Made by a program: the position numbers and the translations under genes
Origin: Desulfurococcales archaeon
GTDB lineage: Archaea; Thermoproteota; Thermoprotei_A; Sulfolobales; WANQ01
Assembly: GCA_027030065.1 (NCBI GenBank)
Contig: JALVFK010000052.1
Span: 1 to 38,808, forward strand
Direction: 5' to 3'
Length of the DNA stretch: 38,808 nt
The notes under the pieces: model-generated
What the model was told of the DNA's origin: nothing
What the model saw: the letters and a program-made list of their open reading frames with translations, nothing else
The model's database searches: none
In this document: positions 8,307 to 16,226 of the stretch, in pieces
Position numbering within the stretch: the first letter of the stretch is position 1
Layout: the number at the start of each line of letters is the position of its first letter

Positions 8307-9482
8307 CTAAATATTATTCTCTATGAGGAGCTTTGCTAAACTGGTAGCATATTTCCAGTCTTCTTCACTCACCTTATACCACGGTGCATCTACTTTCTCT
8401 CTATCAATGGTTTTTATCGTATCAGTCTCCGACGCAAGAACATATGGAAGTATATGTAAAGCTAATACCTTGTTAATCTTTTTCTCTGTATTATTAGTGT
8501 ACAGATATCCACCTACCCGTATTATACGCCTATTTGATACAACTATATAATATTTTATTTTTGACTCCCCTAATTCTAGTAGACCAGTATAATAGCCTTT
8601 CAAGTCGTCTAGAGCATAGAGGATCTTCTCCTTTGTTTCACGGTACAAATCGTTGAATACTAGCTGTCTTAGTTCAACTGTATACCCCGTTTTCTGTCGT
8701 ACGAGAAATTCTACTGCTTTACGGTTAGTTATTGTTATACCCATGTTGTCGCAGTAGATTCCAGCAATCCTATCATCTATTATGAGAGCCATACAGTTAA
8801 CGGTTTCATCACTTGTACTTATCTTTGCAATAATTATTTGTTTCCGCTTACCATACTTACTCAATAGCTCCAATAAGTCAATAGCTGTTGCAGCAGTCAA
8901 TATTCCCAAAGGCTTAGTTTTTCTTAGCAGGTGTTCGTAGTAGTTGCTTAGAAACTCGCTATACTTATCAACTAATTCGCGGTCACGTATGAACTTTACC
9001 TTAATCTTTTTGGAGCGCTTACGTATCTTCTTGACTATGCCAAACCCCTTCTTAACCTCGCGTGCAATAATCTTTGCGGGTGCTTGTGGTTGTGTCTCTA
9101 ATGTCTGATAGCCTGGTATGAGTGTTACAAGGTCTCCAAAGTATACTGGGAGTTCTAGAGCTATTAACGGGTTCCCTGAGATTTTTGTCTCTACTTCATA
9201 TCTCATCATTTCTATGAAGTCTACTCTACCAGTTACACTAGGATTAGATAATTCTTCGAGAAGGCTACGTAAAGCACTCCCACCATAAAGTGATACTTCT
9301 CCACGCTTTCCCTCAGCATAGACAATAGCTCCACGTATTATTCCTAAATTATACTTCGAGCTAGAGTAACCGGACAAAACTACCTTTAACAACCCAGTGA
9401 ACATGGGGGTTGCTCTTGAACTATATCCAACGAGTCTTGCGATAAGCTCGTTTCTTGAGAGATACATTTGATCTAAAGACAT
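8307..9482 (-). CDS. PATAN/DUF4388-like three-domain protein (paralogue 3)
   Basis: This 391-residue protein is the fullest version of the family at this locus. Residues 28-123 match the N-terminal domain of the 5123-6115 product. Residues 135-170 are strongly basic (KKIRKRSKKIKVKFIR). Residues 190-265 repeat the second domain, with CMALIIDDRIAGIYCD giving C230, C244 and D245, the same 14-residue spacing as in paralogue 1. Residues about 285-350 look like a third, cysteine-free copy (KYYIVVSNRRIIRVGG). The ATG at 9482 has upstream TATA candidates (forward CCGTATAAAAG at 9539-9549). It is convergent with paralogue 2. The function is unknown. Confidence 0.7.
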   Translation of the reverse strand: MSLDQMYLSRNELIARLVGYSSRATPMFTGLLKVVLSGYSSSKYNLGIIRGAIVYAEGKRGEVSLYGGSALRSLLEELSNPSVTGRVDFIEMMRYEVETKISGNPLIALELPVYFGDLVTLIPGYQTLETQPQAPAKIIAREVKKGFGIVKKIRKRSKKIKVKFIRDRELVDKYSEFLSNYYEHLLRKTKPLGILTAATAIDLLELLSKYGKRKQIIIAKISTSDETVNCMALIIDDRIAGIYCDNMGITITNRKAVEFLVRQKTGYTVELRQLVFNDLYRETKEKILYALDDLKGYYTGLLELGESKIKYYIVVSNRRIIRVGGYLYTNNTEKKINKVLALHILPYVLASETDTIKTIDREKVDAPWYKVSEEDWKYATSLAKLLIENNI

Positions 9483-9763
9483 ATTGTTCTTCTACCCTTC
9501 GAGCATGTATACTTTTCTTGAGGAGGTATAACGCTTCTCCGTATAAAAGCTTCTTTGTCTTAGAAGTACAAAAATTTTTTCTTAAATACCTGTATTTTTC
9601 ATGTACAGAGACTTTTTATTCTATATTAGTTTGATCTTATCAATATTACTTGTCTCATATAGTGTTTCTGTACTTTTAATATTTTATGGATTTGTATGTT
9701 ATTCCAAGCTGTTTAACGATAGTTTTTTATTGTATTGTTCTACCTTCTGGATAGGGTGTCCAT

Positions 9764-11068
9764 ATGGATAGTAAGTATATTATCGGAATAATTATAGCAT
9801 TGATAGTAGGAGTAGGAATAGGCTATGTGGTTCTAATGGGAACAGTAAAGCCCGTAACAACAACAATAACAGTCCCCAAGACCATTACCGCTACGTCAAC
9901 ACAAACATTGGTGAAGACTACAACTATTCCAACAACTACTGTTACAACTACAACACTAGTATCTACTATAGTCACTACGACAACCTATGAGAAAACTATT
10001 ACCAGTCCAACGACTAGTGTTACAACAATTACTAAACCAATAACATTAACCGTAACTTATACGTTAAATAAAACAATTACCAAGACTCTTGTTTACAAAG
10101 TAGTCTACGATGCCCTTGGACGTCTCATAACATTCAATAAGACTCCAGAGAGAATAATATGTCTAGCACCAAGTATTACCGAGATAGTCTTTGCTCTAGG
10201 ACTAGGCGATAAAATAGTTGGAGTTGACGACTATAGTAATTATCCGCCGGAAGTAAACGAGCTTGTTAAGGAGGGTAAGATCCAACGAGTAGGCGGTTAC
10301 TGGACACCAGATTTCGAGAAGATAGCTGAGCTTAAACCAGACCTAGTATTAGCTAGTGTTAGCCCTCACGCAAAGATGCTTGATAAGTTTAGGGAGCTTG
10401 GCTTAAAGGTGGTTTTCTTAAAGTCTAGTACTGCGCGAAACGCCTACGATATATATCAGGATATAATGTTGGTTGCATCGATATTCAATGTAGAGGATGA
10501 GGCTAAGAAACTAGTAGATGATATCCAGTCAACAATAGATAACGTAACCCAAACTCTAGCGAAAGCAAATGTTACTCCAGTAAGGACTCTGATAATACTA
10601 GGCCCGCCATCATGGGGTCTATGGACTACTGGTGGTGATACATTCATAGACTATGTTATAATGACCAGCGGTGGTGTGAATATTGCATCAAAGTATAGTG
10701 GATGGGTTAAACTAGACTATGAGGAAATACTGGCCCAAGATCCAGAAGTAATAATAATAAGCATTATGGGTACTAGAGAAGATGCTGAGAAAATATTCAA
10801 TGATATAGCTAATAGCCCGTTAAACCAAACAACAGCATTCAAGAATGGGAGAGTCTACGTGTTTATAGGTGAAGCAGACGATGTATTAATGAGACCGGGA
10901 CCACGTATAAGCATTGCCGTAAAGATATTATCACAAGTACTTCATCCAGAAGTATTTGGCGAGATAAATAGGAGTGATGTAATAAAAATGCCTTCACAGG
11001 AGACTATGGGATACGAACTAGGCATTACCAGCATTGGAGCTGGAGATGGTGTAAGGATTGAGTATTAG
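9764..11068 (+). CDS. BtuF/FecB-type substrate-binding protein, membrane-anchored
   Basis: This is the binding protein of a metal-chelate ABC importer. An uncleaved N-terminal membrane helix (about residues 5-25) is followed by a long Thr-rich stalk to about residue 115, and then by a helical-backbone metal-receptor domain. That domain opens with ITFNKTPERIICLAPSITEIVFALG and includes IVGVDDYSNYPPEV and FEKIAELKPDLVLAS. The family carries vitamin B12, haem or ferric siderophores, and the sequence does not tell which. No lipobox is seen, so the stalk replaces the bacterial lipid anchor. ATG at 9764; the permease start overlaps its end by 11 bases. The preceding 281 bases hold only promoter-like AT-rich DNA. 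Confidence 0.88.
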   Translation: MDSKYIIGIIIALIVGVGIGYVVLMGTVKPVTTTITVPKTITATSTQTLVKTTTIPTTTVTTTTLVSTIVTTTTYEKTITSPTTSVTTITKPITLTVTYTLNKTITKTLVYKVVYDALGRLITFNKTPERIICLAPSITEIVFALGLGDKIVGVDDYSNYPPEVNELVKEGKIQRVGGYWTPDFEKIAELKPDLVLASVSPHAKMLDKFRELGLKVVFLKSSTARNAYDIYQDIMLVASIFNVEDEAKKLVDDIQSTIDNVTQTLAKANVTPVRTLIILGPPSWGLWTTGGDTFIDYVIMTSGGVNIASKYSGWVKLDYEEILAQDPEVIIISIMGTREDAEKIFNDIANSPLNQTTAFKNGRVYVFIGEADDVLMRPGPRISIAVKILSQVLHPEVFGEINRSDVIKMPSQETMGYELGITSIGAGDGVRIEY

Positions 11069-12128
11069 GAGACTTTATAGGCTTAGGATAAAACGTTTTT
11101 TATTCTCTCTTATATTTTCCCTAATCCTGTTATTTCTTATTGTAGTTTTATCCTTATCTATTGGTTCCTCAGAGTACGGCTTCCTCGATGTACTAAGATT
11201 ATTCCATCACGACTTCTTAAGTGTTTTTGGCATTAACTCCTCCAGGCCAGAAGGTTATGATAGAATAGCATTAATAGTATATTCTATTAGGTTTCCTAGA
11301 ACTCTCGTAGCATTATTGGCGGGCGCGGGACTAGGTATTGCTGGTGTCCTTATTCAAGCTATAACACGTAATCCTTTAGCTGAGCCCTTCCTCCTCGGCT
11401 TATCATCTACATCTCTCACGGTCGTAGGGGCGTCTATATTATTGGTTCCGGGGTTACTCTATGTTCGAGCTTATATTGTTCTTGTAGCTTTTCTCGGTGC
11501 TCTCCTTGGATTCTCTTTAACAATGAGTTTGAGTGAGCTAGCTGGTGGTAGTGCTTTAACGCTTATACTTGCTGGTATAGCTGTTTCATCTGCTTTTAGT
11601 GGGCTAGCACACATAATAGCTTTCCTAGTTCAAGTGAAGTTCAATACTCCCTTCCTAATATTACTGCTTGGTAGCTTTTCGAATGTTTTGAAAAGCGATA
11701 TATTCCCTATGATTATTTCATTATTGATAGGTTTTACTGCTTCAATAATTCTATCAAAGGCACTAAACGCTATTCTCTACGGCGATGAATATGCTAGCCA
11801 GCTGGGATATAATCCTAGGCATATTAGGAGGCTTTCAGCATTATTCTCAGCACTGCTTACTGGCGTTACTGTTGCTATAGCTGGTATAATCGGATTTGTG
11901 GGTCTTGTTGTACCTCATATAGCCCGGTTTCTTGTGGGAAGCGATCACAGGATTGTTGTCCCATTATCTGCTGTTATAGGTGGTCTCGTATTATTGTTGG
12001 CTGATATTATTGCAAGAATACTGTCATATTCTACTGGTATTAGTGGTATTCCAGTAGGAGCTATAACAAGCATGATTGGTGCTCCATTTTTCGCTTACTT
12101 ATTGGTTAAGAGGATGAGGGGTACGTAG
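11058..12128 (+). CDS. BtuC/FecCD-type ABC permease
   Basis: The 356-residue product is a typical BtuC/FecCD permease with about ten hydrophobic helices. Family blocks include RFPRTLVALLAGAGLGIAGVLIQAITRNPLAEP near residue 75-105 and GIIGFVGLVVPHIARFLVGSDHR near residue 280, where the coupling helix contacts the ATPase. It forms the membrane pore of the importer made by the adjacent genes. The TTG start at 11058 overlaps the end of the binding-protein gene, and the stop overlaps the next start by one base, so the three are translated as one unit. Confidence 0.92.
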   Translation: MSIRRLYRLRIKRFLFSLIFSLILLFLIVVLSLSIGSSEYGFLDVLRLFHHDFLSVFGINSSRPEGYDRIALIVYSIRFPRTLVALLAGAGLGIAGVLIQAITRNPLAEPFLLGLSSTSLTVVGASILLVPGLLYVRAYIVLVAFLGALLGFSLTMSLSELAGGSALTLILAGIAVSSAFSGLAHIIAFLVQVKFNTPFLILLLGSFSNVLKSDIFPMIISLLIGFTASIILSKALNAILYGDEYASQLGYNPRHIRRLSALFSALLTGVTVAIAGIIGFVGLVVPHIARFLVGSDHRIVVPLSAVIGGLVLLLADIIARILSYSTGISGIPVGAITSMIGAPFFAYLLVKRMRGT

Positions 12129-12907
12129 TGAAGCTACGAGTAGCAAATATAGAATTCTACTATGATTCTACTCTAGCTTTAAGGAATATAGTTTTTGAGA
12201 CTAGTGAAGGAGAACTAACCAGCATTATTGGCCCTAATGGTGCTGGTAAGACTACTTTGTTGAAGGTTATTGCTAGGCTATTAAAACCTAGGAAAGGAGT
12301 TGTATATGTTGATGGGGTTGATTTATGGAGGCTTAGTCCACGAGAAGTGGCTAAAAAGATTGCTTACTCGTCTACTTATGTAAGTGAGGGGTTTAATACA
12401 ACAGTACTAGACTACTTGTTAACCGCCCGTTATCCACATGCCCGCTTACTCTCTTTAATAGATAGAGAAGAGGATCTAGGAGTCATAGAGAACGTTTTAT
12501 CAAAACTCGACATATCTCATCTAGCCGACCGTAGACTAGACCAGTTAAGTAGTGGTGAGCTTCAACGTGTTCTAATAGCTAGACTGCTCGTACAAGAACC
12601 CAAGGTCCTCTTAATTGATGAACCTACTGCCCACTTGGATTTAAGGTATCAGTTAGAGTCTATGGAGCTTTTAAGAGAGATCACCTTAAGGGAAAACCTT
12701 GTAACGATTATAACTACTCACAAGCTATGGATTGCAGCCAAGTATTCTGATAAAACTATTCTCTTAGATAAGGGTAGGATTGTAGCAATTGGTTCTCCTG
12801 AGGAGGTTATAACGCCAGAAAACATTGTTAGTACTTATCGGGTTAAGATAAAGGTGTATAGAGACCCGCAGCTGGGATTAATTGTTGTACCATTAGAGCC
12901 CGTTTAA
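12128..12907 (+). CDS. BtuD/FecE-type ABC importer ATPase
   Basis: This 259-residue ATPase has Walker A GPNGAGKTT (35-43), signature LSSGELQ (140-146), Walker B LLIDEP (161-166) with D164 and E165, D-loop AHLD and H-loop H198 in TTHK. It should power the permease at 11058-12128. One feature is unusual: where relatives have a Q-loop glutamine (AYVPQ or AYLSQ), this protein reads AYSSTYVSEGF, so the glutamine appears replaced by Thr or Ser. The GTG start at 12128 shares a base with the permease stop. The C-terminal 50 residues include a typical YRVKIKVYRDPQLG extension. Confidence 0.92.
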   Translation: MKLRVANIEFYYDSTLALRNIVFETSEGELTSIIGPNGAGKTTLLKVIARLLKPRKGVVYVDGVDLWRLSPREVAKKIAYSSTYVSEGFNTTVLDYLLTARYPHARLLSLIDREEDLGVIENVLSKLDISHLADRRLDQLSSGELQRVLIARLLVQEPKVLLIDEPTAHLDLRYQLESMELLREITLRENLVTIITTHKLWIAAKYSDKTILLDKGRIVAIGSPEEVITPENIVSTYRVKIKVYRDPQLGLIVVPLEPV

Positions 12908-12914
12908 TATAATC

Positions 12915-14291
12915 CTACTGGTTCCTAAGCTTCTCTATTGTTTTTGTGAAGTCTACTGCATATTTGTTCTCATCTACTTCAATGACAACGTCTTTCGAGT
13001 CTCCAATAACTTTTGCGACAACGACATAGTAGTTTATGGGTGATGCAAGTCCTGTATGTGAGGCCTTTTCTTCTAGTTTATTGAGTATTCTCCGTATACT
13101 GTTTCCGGAGAGGTTGCTCCATTTTACTTCTATGAATGTTGTAGATTTTCTGGGATCTCGTATTATTATGTCTATTTCGAGTCCTCTATGCCACCATTTT
13201 CCGACCTCTACTGGTTTAGTCTTTAGTACTCCCATGTGGTATAGCTCGGGTATTGTTTGCTCTACTATTAACTCGAATATCTTTGCAATGTACTGGTCTA
13301 GGGTTTCTTTTACGGCTTCTACTGCTTCTTTAACGTAGCCTGCTTCTACTAGTCCTCTATTCCTTATAATATACTTGAACCAGAAGTGAAAGTAGTTATC
13401 AGTAAAGTATAGTCTGCTTTTCTTCTTAAAGCCTAAGGGTCTACGATACGCTATTATTTCTAGTTCTCTTAGAACACTTATGTAATGGTTCATACTTCTA
13501 GGATCAACTCCGATAATATTAGCTATTTCCGATGGCCGGTTATATCCGTCTGCTAGAGCTTTTAGTATAGCCATATAGGTTCTGGGTTCTCTTACCTCTT
13601 GTCTAAGAAAGTCTTCTGCTTCTGTTAACAAATAGCTTCCAGGTGATAGGATTTCATAGAGTAGTTTATCGATGTTTTCCTTATTGTATGCGTATTTTAG
13701 GTAAGCTGGGGTTCCTCCAAGTATGCTGTATCCTTTAATAGAGTCTTCTATGCTCATTTTATTGAAGAATCCTAGGGCTTGTGGTAACCTTATGGGCTTT
13801 AACTTTATGCTACTTGTTCTCCGGCCGAATAGTGGGCTCTTGTATCCTAGTAATTGTTTCTCAAAGAACGATACAGCTGAACCGCTGAGAACTATTTTTA
13901 TATTTGTATTAGTGAGAATTGTATCTATTGTTTTTTGAAGTCTTGAGACAATTGAGGGGTCTGCTTCAACTATGTACTGGAACTCGTCTAAGACTACTGC
14001 TATTTTGTCGTTTCTCTTATCTACGGCTATTCTTGTTATTGCTTCAACTATATCGTTGGGAGTCCATACTCCTAGTTCTCTTCCTATCAAGGTTGAGAAT
14101 TCTTCTGATAATTGTTTGTATGATAGCTGCGAAGCTATATAGTATATTCCTCTTTTATCCTTAATCCATTCTGATAAGAGTCTAGTCTTTCCTATTCTCC
14201 TTCTACCATAGACTATTATTAAGCTGAATCCCGGTTTCTTGTACTCTTTCTCTAATAGTTCTAGTTCTACGTGTCTATTGATGAAGGGTAT
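12915..14291 (-). CDS. archaeal AAA ATPase with DUF234 nuclease-like C-terminus; non-canonical start
   Basis: The protein is an archaeal-ATPase-family (PF01637) NTPase with a DUF234 tail. The track begins at 14090 and misses the P-loop. Reading the same frame upstream adds 67 codons with INRHVELELLEKEYKK, the usual N-terminal motif, and the Walker A YGRRRIGKT. Walker B is KIAVVLDEFQYIVE. A winged helix follows (NRPSEIANIIGVDPRSMNHYI), then a PD-(D/E)XK-like LEIDIIIRDP...TFIEVKW. No ATG, GTG or TTG lies between the upstream in-frame stop and the P-loop. The natural position holds ATA at 14289-14291 (ATA-CCC-TTC, where relatives have Met). Either initiation is non-standard, or the start codon has been lost and the gene is silent or truncated. 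Confidence 0.8.
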   Translation of the reverse strand: MPFINRHVELELLEKEYKKPGFSLIIVYGRRRIGKTRLLSEWIKDKRGIYYIASQLSYKQLSEEFSTLIGRELGVWTPNDIVEAITRIAVDKRNDKIAVVLDEFQYIVEADPSIVSRLQKTIDTILTNTNIKIVLSGSAVSFFEKQLLGYKSPLFGRRTSSIKLKPIRLPQALGFFNKMSIEDSIKGYSILGGTPAYLKYAYNKENIDKLLYEILSPGSYLLTEAEDFLRQEVREPRTYMAILKALADGYNRPSEIANIIGVDPRSMNHYISVLRELEIIAYRRPLGFKKKSRLYFTDNYFHFWFKYIIRNRGLVEAGYVKEAVEAVKETLDQYIAKIFELIVEQTIPELYHMGVLKTKPVEVGKWWHRGLEIDIIIRDPRKSTTFIEVKWSNLSGNSIRRILNKLEEKASHTGLASPINYYVVVAKVIGDSKDVVIEVDENKYAVDFTKTIEKLRNQ

Positions 14292-14338
14292 GGTACTCGT
14301 GTTTATCCCCGGGGAAATAGTAGGATTCGTATCTAGAA

Positions 14339-14358
14339 AAGCATATCTAGATATGCTT
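14339..14358. repeat. perfect 20-bp palindrome
   Basis: AAGCATATCTAGATATGCTT is an exact inverted repeat with no spacer. It overlaps the last two bases of the aldolase stop codon and lies about 50 bases upstream of the inferred ATPase start. It could be an operator for the ATPase gene or a 3'-end structure of the aldolase operon; no T-run follows on the minus strand. Confidence 0.85.
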
Positions 14359-14956
14359 ATTTTGATACGCTATATATCTTGCGATATAGTACTATTTTTG
14401 CTAGGTCCTCTAGGGCTTCTAACGCGTCTATAGCCTCATAGATGTTTTTGGCTACAGCAATAACTCCGTGGCCTAATAGGATTAGGACACGGCACTTCTT
14501 CGCCTCTTCTCCTACACGTTTTGCTAATTCTACTGAGCCTGGTGGGAGTCTTTCTATTCTTCCAACACAGTCTCCTATAGCATAGTATGCTTCTACATAC
14601 TCGTATGGCTCTATGTCGAAGCCTTGTTCACCTACTATTAGTGTAAGAGGACTATGGGCGTGTACCACCGCCTTAACCTCGGGATTGTTCTTATAGATTT
14701 CAGCATGCATTCTATACTCTATGGAGGGCCTATGTTTACCCGTCCACTTGCCGTCAAAGTATACTACAACCATATCATCGGGCTTCAAGTCATGTTTAGG
14801 CAGCCCGCTTGGAGTTATGAGAAAAGAGGTCTCACTAATTTTTATACTAGCATTTCCGCCACGAATATTAATTAGACCCCTATTGTATAGAAGCTTCATT
14901 GCTTCAGCTAACTGTCTCCTAGCTTCGGCTATTTCCTCCGCATTCATGTTGATCAA
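14357..14956 (-). CDS. class II aldolase/adducin family protein (fuculose-phosphate aldolase-like)
   Basis: The 199-residue protein is a zinc-dependent class II aldolase of the FucA/AraD type. Visible family elements are NIRGGNASIKI, the phosphate-binding ITPSGL, the metal-binding HAHSPLT and the third metal ligand in LLGHGVIAV. These enzymes cleave or form ketose 1-phosphates to give dihydroxyacetone phosphate and an aldehyde such as lactaldehyde. Exact substrates differ widely across archaea, so only the class is claimed. TTG at 14956 shares TTGA with the stop of the upstream mrp gene, so the two are coupled. An ATG at 14947 is an alternative. Confidence 0.9.
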   Translation of the reverse strand: MINMNAEEIAEARRQLAEAMKLLYNRGLINIRGGNASIKISETSFLITPSGLPKHDLKPDDMVVVYFDGKWTGKHRPSIEYRMHAEIYKNNPEVKAVVHAHSPLTLIVGEQGFDIEPYEYVEAYYAIGDCVGRIERLPPGSVELAKRVGEEAKKCRVLILLGHGVIAVAKNIYEAIDALEALEDLAKIVLYRKIYSVSK

Positions 14957-15762
14957 CTCTTAGAGACCAGTATCTCACGGTTTCTTATTACTATAGGTAC
15001 TATTATTTCGTCAACACCTCTAGCAAACAACGTATCCATAAGCTTCTCTGGGTTCTTCTCCTCAATAGCCGTAGATAGGGATGGATCAAAGGGCAACATA
15101 CCCAGATATTGGACATGTAATTCTCTAGCTAATTCCTCTCCTACGGGCTTGCCTAGAGGATATATTGTTTTACCATCTATCTTCATGTACGCCATGTTCT
15201 CTACTAACCCCATTATCCTAACCCGCAAATCCCTGAACAATAATATGGTCTTGCTAGCAACAACTCTTGCTAAAGCAGAAGGAGTCATTATGACCAAAGC
15301 CTCTTTCTCAACGGGTATAAGAGTCGATGAAGCTATTACCTCATCACCAGTACCTGGAGGCAAATCTACTATAAGGAAATCGAGCTCACCCCACTTAGTT
15401 ATCGCTAGTAGCTCAGTTATAGCATCTCTCTTATTCTTACCGTGAATAGGTACTGGTCTATTCTTAGCAAACAAGCCTAGGCTCATAACCTTTACTCCAA
15501 TAATAACCGGTGGTACTAGCCCCTCCTTACTCTCCTCAGGCTCATAACCTTCTATATCGAATATAGTCGGTATAACTGATCCATGGAGATCTAGGTCTAG
15601 TAATCCTACAGCATAACCCTTCGAGGATAATAGCAAGGCTATAGTTGCAGCTGTTACACTCTTACCGACACCACCTTTCCCACTTCCAACTAGGAGGACG
15701 TAGTCTACCTTTGAGAACTGTTTCCCAATAGCTTCAAGTCTGGGATCAATAACTGTGTTCAT
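14953..15762 (-). CDS. Mrp/MinD-type ATPase, probable archaeal HypB-like partner of HypA
   Basis: This 269-residue protein is a deviant Walker A ATPase of the Mrp/MinD class, with SGKGGVGKS at 28-36, LLDLDLHGS and IVDLPPGTGDE. Mrp proteins are often iron-sulphur carriers. In Thermococcales, however, a Mrp/MinD-type ATPase encoded next to hypA replaces the GTPase HypB in nickel delivery to NiFe hydrogenase. The hypA stop overlaps this start (ATGA), which favours the HypB-like role. The cysteine pair of scaffold-type Nbp35/Mrp proteins is not seen near the C-terminus, which fits the same reading. Confidence 0.82.
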   Translation of the reverse strand: MNTVIDPRLEAIGKQFSKVDYVLLVGSGKGGVGKSVTAATIALLLSSKGYAVGLLDLDLHGSVIPTIFDIEGYEPEESKEGLVPPVIIGVKVMSLGLFAKNRPVPIHGKNKRDAITELLAITKWGELDFLIVDLPPGTGDEVIASSTLIPVEKEALVIMTPSALARVVASKTILLFRDLRVRIMGLVENMAYMKIDGKTIYPLGKPVGEELARELHVQYLGMLPFDPSLSTAIEEKNPEKLMDTLFARGVDEIIVPIVIRNREILVSKS

Positions 15763-16214
15763 TGCTTCTCACCCTCTTCTAGTTCAAGTACAACTGATTT
15801 AATCCAGACACCTCTACCAGCAACAATCTCTATATCGGGGCTACCACATCTTGGGCAACGAATATAGGTTGAAACTAGCTCGGGTACATAGTGTACGGGA
15901 TTCTCGCATTCCTCTCCAGGTTTTAGGTCTGGGCAAAAGATTCTCCTCAACTGCTCGAAGACTTCACCAAAACCAAACTCGTATCCACACGTATTGCATT
16001 TAAGCCTAGCCTTCTCCTCCTCAATCACAACATTTACCTTACTACCTAGTTCCTCCTCACTTAAAGTGGTTATAGCGTCCCTTAGAATATTCTTATCTAT
16101 TTGAGATAATTCACCAACAACAAGTCTTACCTCTCTAACACCTTTAGCCTTCTTTTCATCCATAATCTTCTTCAAGGTGAGAACTACTCCTGAAGCAAGA
16201 CTCCATTCATGCAT
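15759..16214 (-). CDS. hypA: hydrogenase maturation nickel metallochaperone HypA
   Basis: This protein begins with the invariant MHEWSLA, whose His2 and Glu3 belong to the nickel site. The zinc domain uses C73/C76 (CNTC) and C120/C123 (CPRC). Between these pairs there is a long insertion carrying two extra cysteines, C94 and C103, as in the extended archaeal HypA proteins. At 151 residues it is longer than bacterial HypA (about 115). It should deliver Ni(II) to a NiFe hydrogenase large subunit together with the Mrp-type ATPase encoded next. No hydrogenase structural genes are in the window. It starts 12 bases after the phi stop, within the same operon. Confidence 0.93.
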   Translation of the reverse strand: MHEWSLASGVVLTLKKIMDEKKAKGVREVRLVVGELSQIDKNILRDAITTLSEEELGSKVNVVIEEEKARLKCNTCGYEFGFGEVFEQLRRIFCPDLKPGEECENPVHYVPELVSTYIRCPRCGSPDIEIVAGRGVWIKSVVLELEEGEKQ

Positions 16215-16226
16215 GGTTCATCGAAC

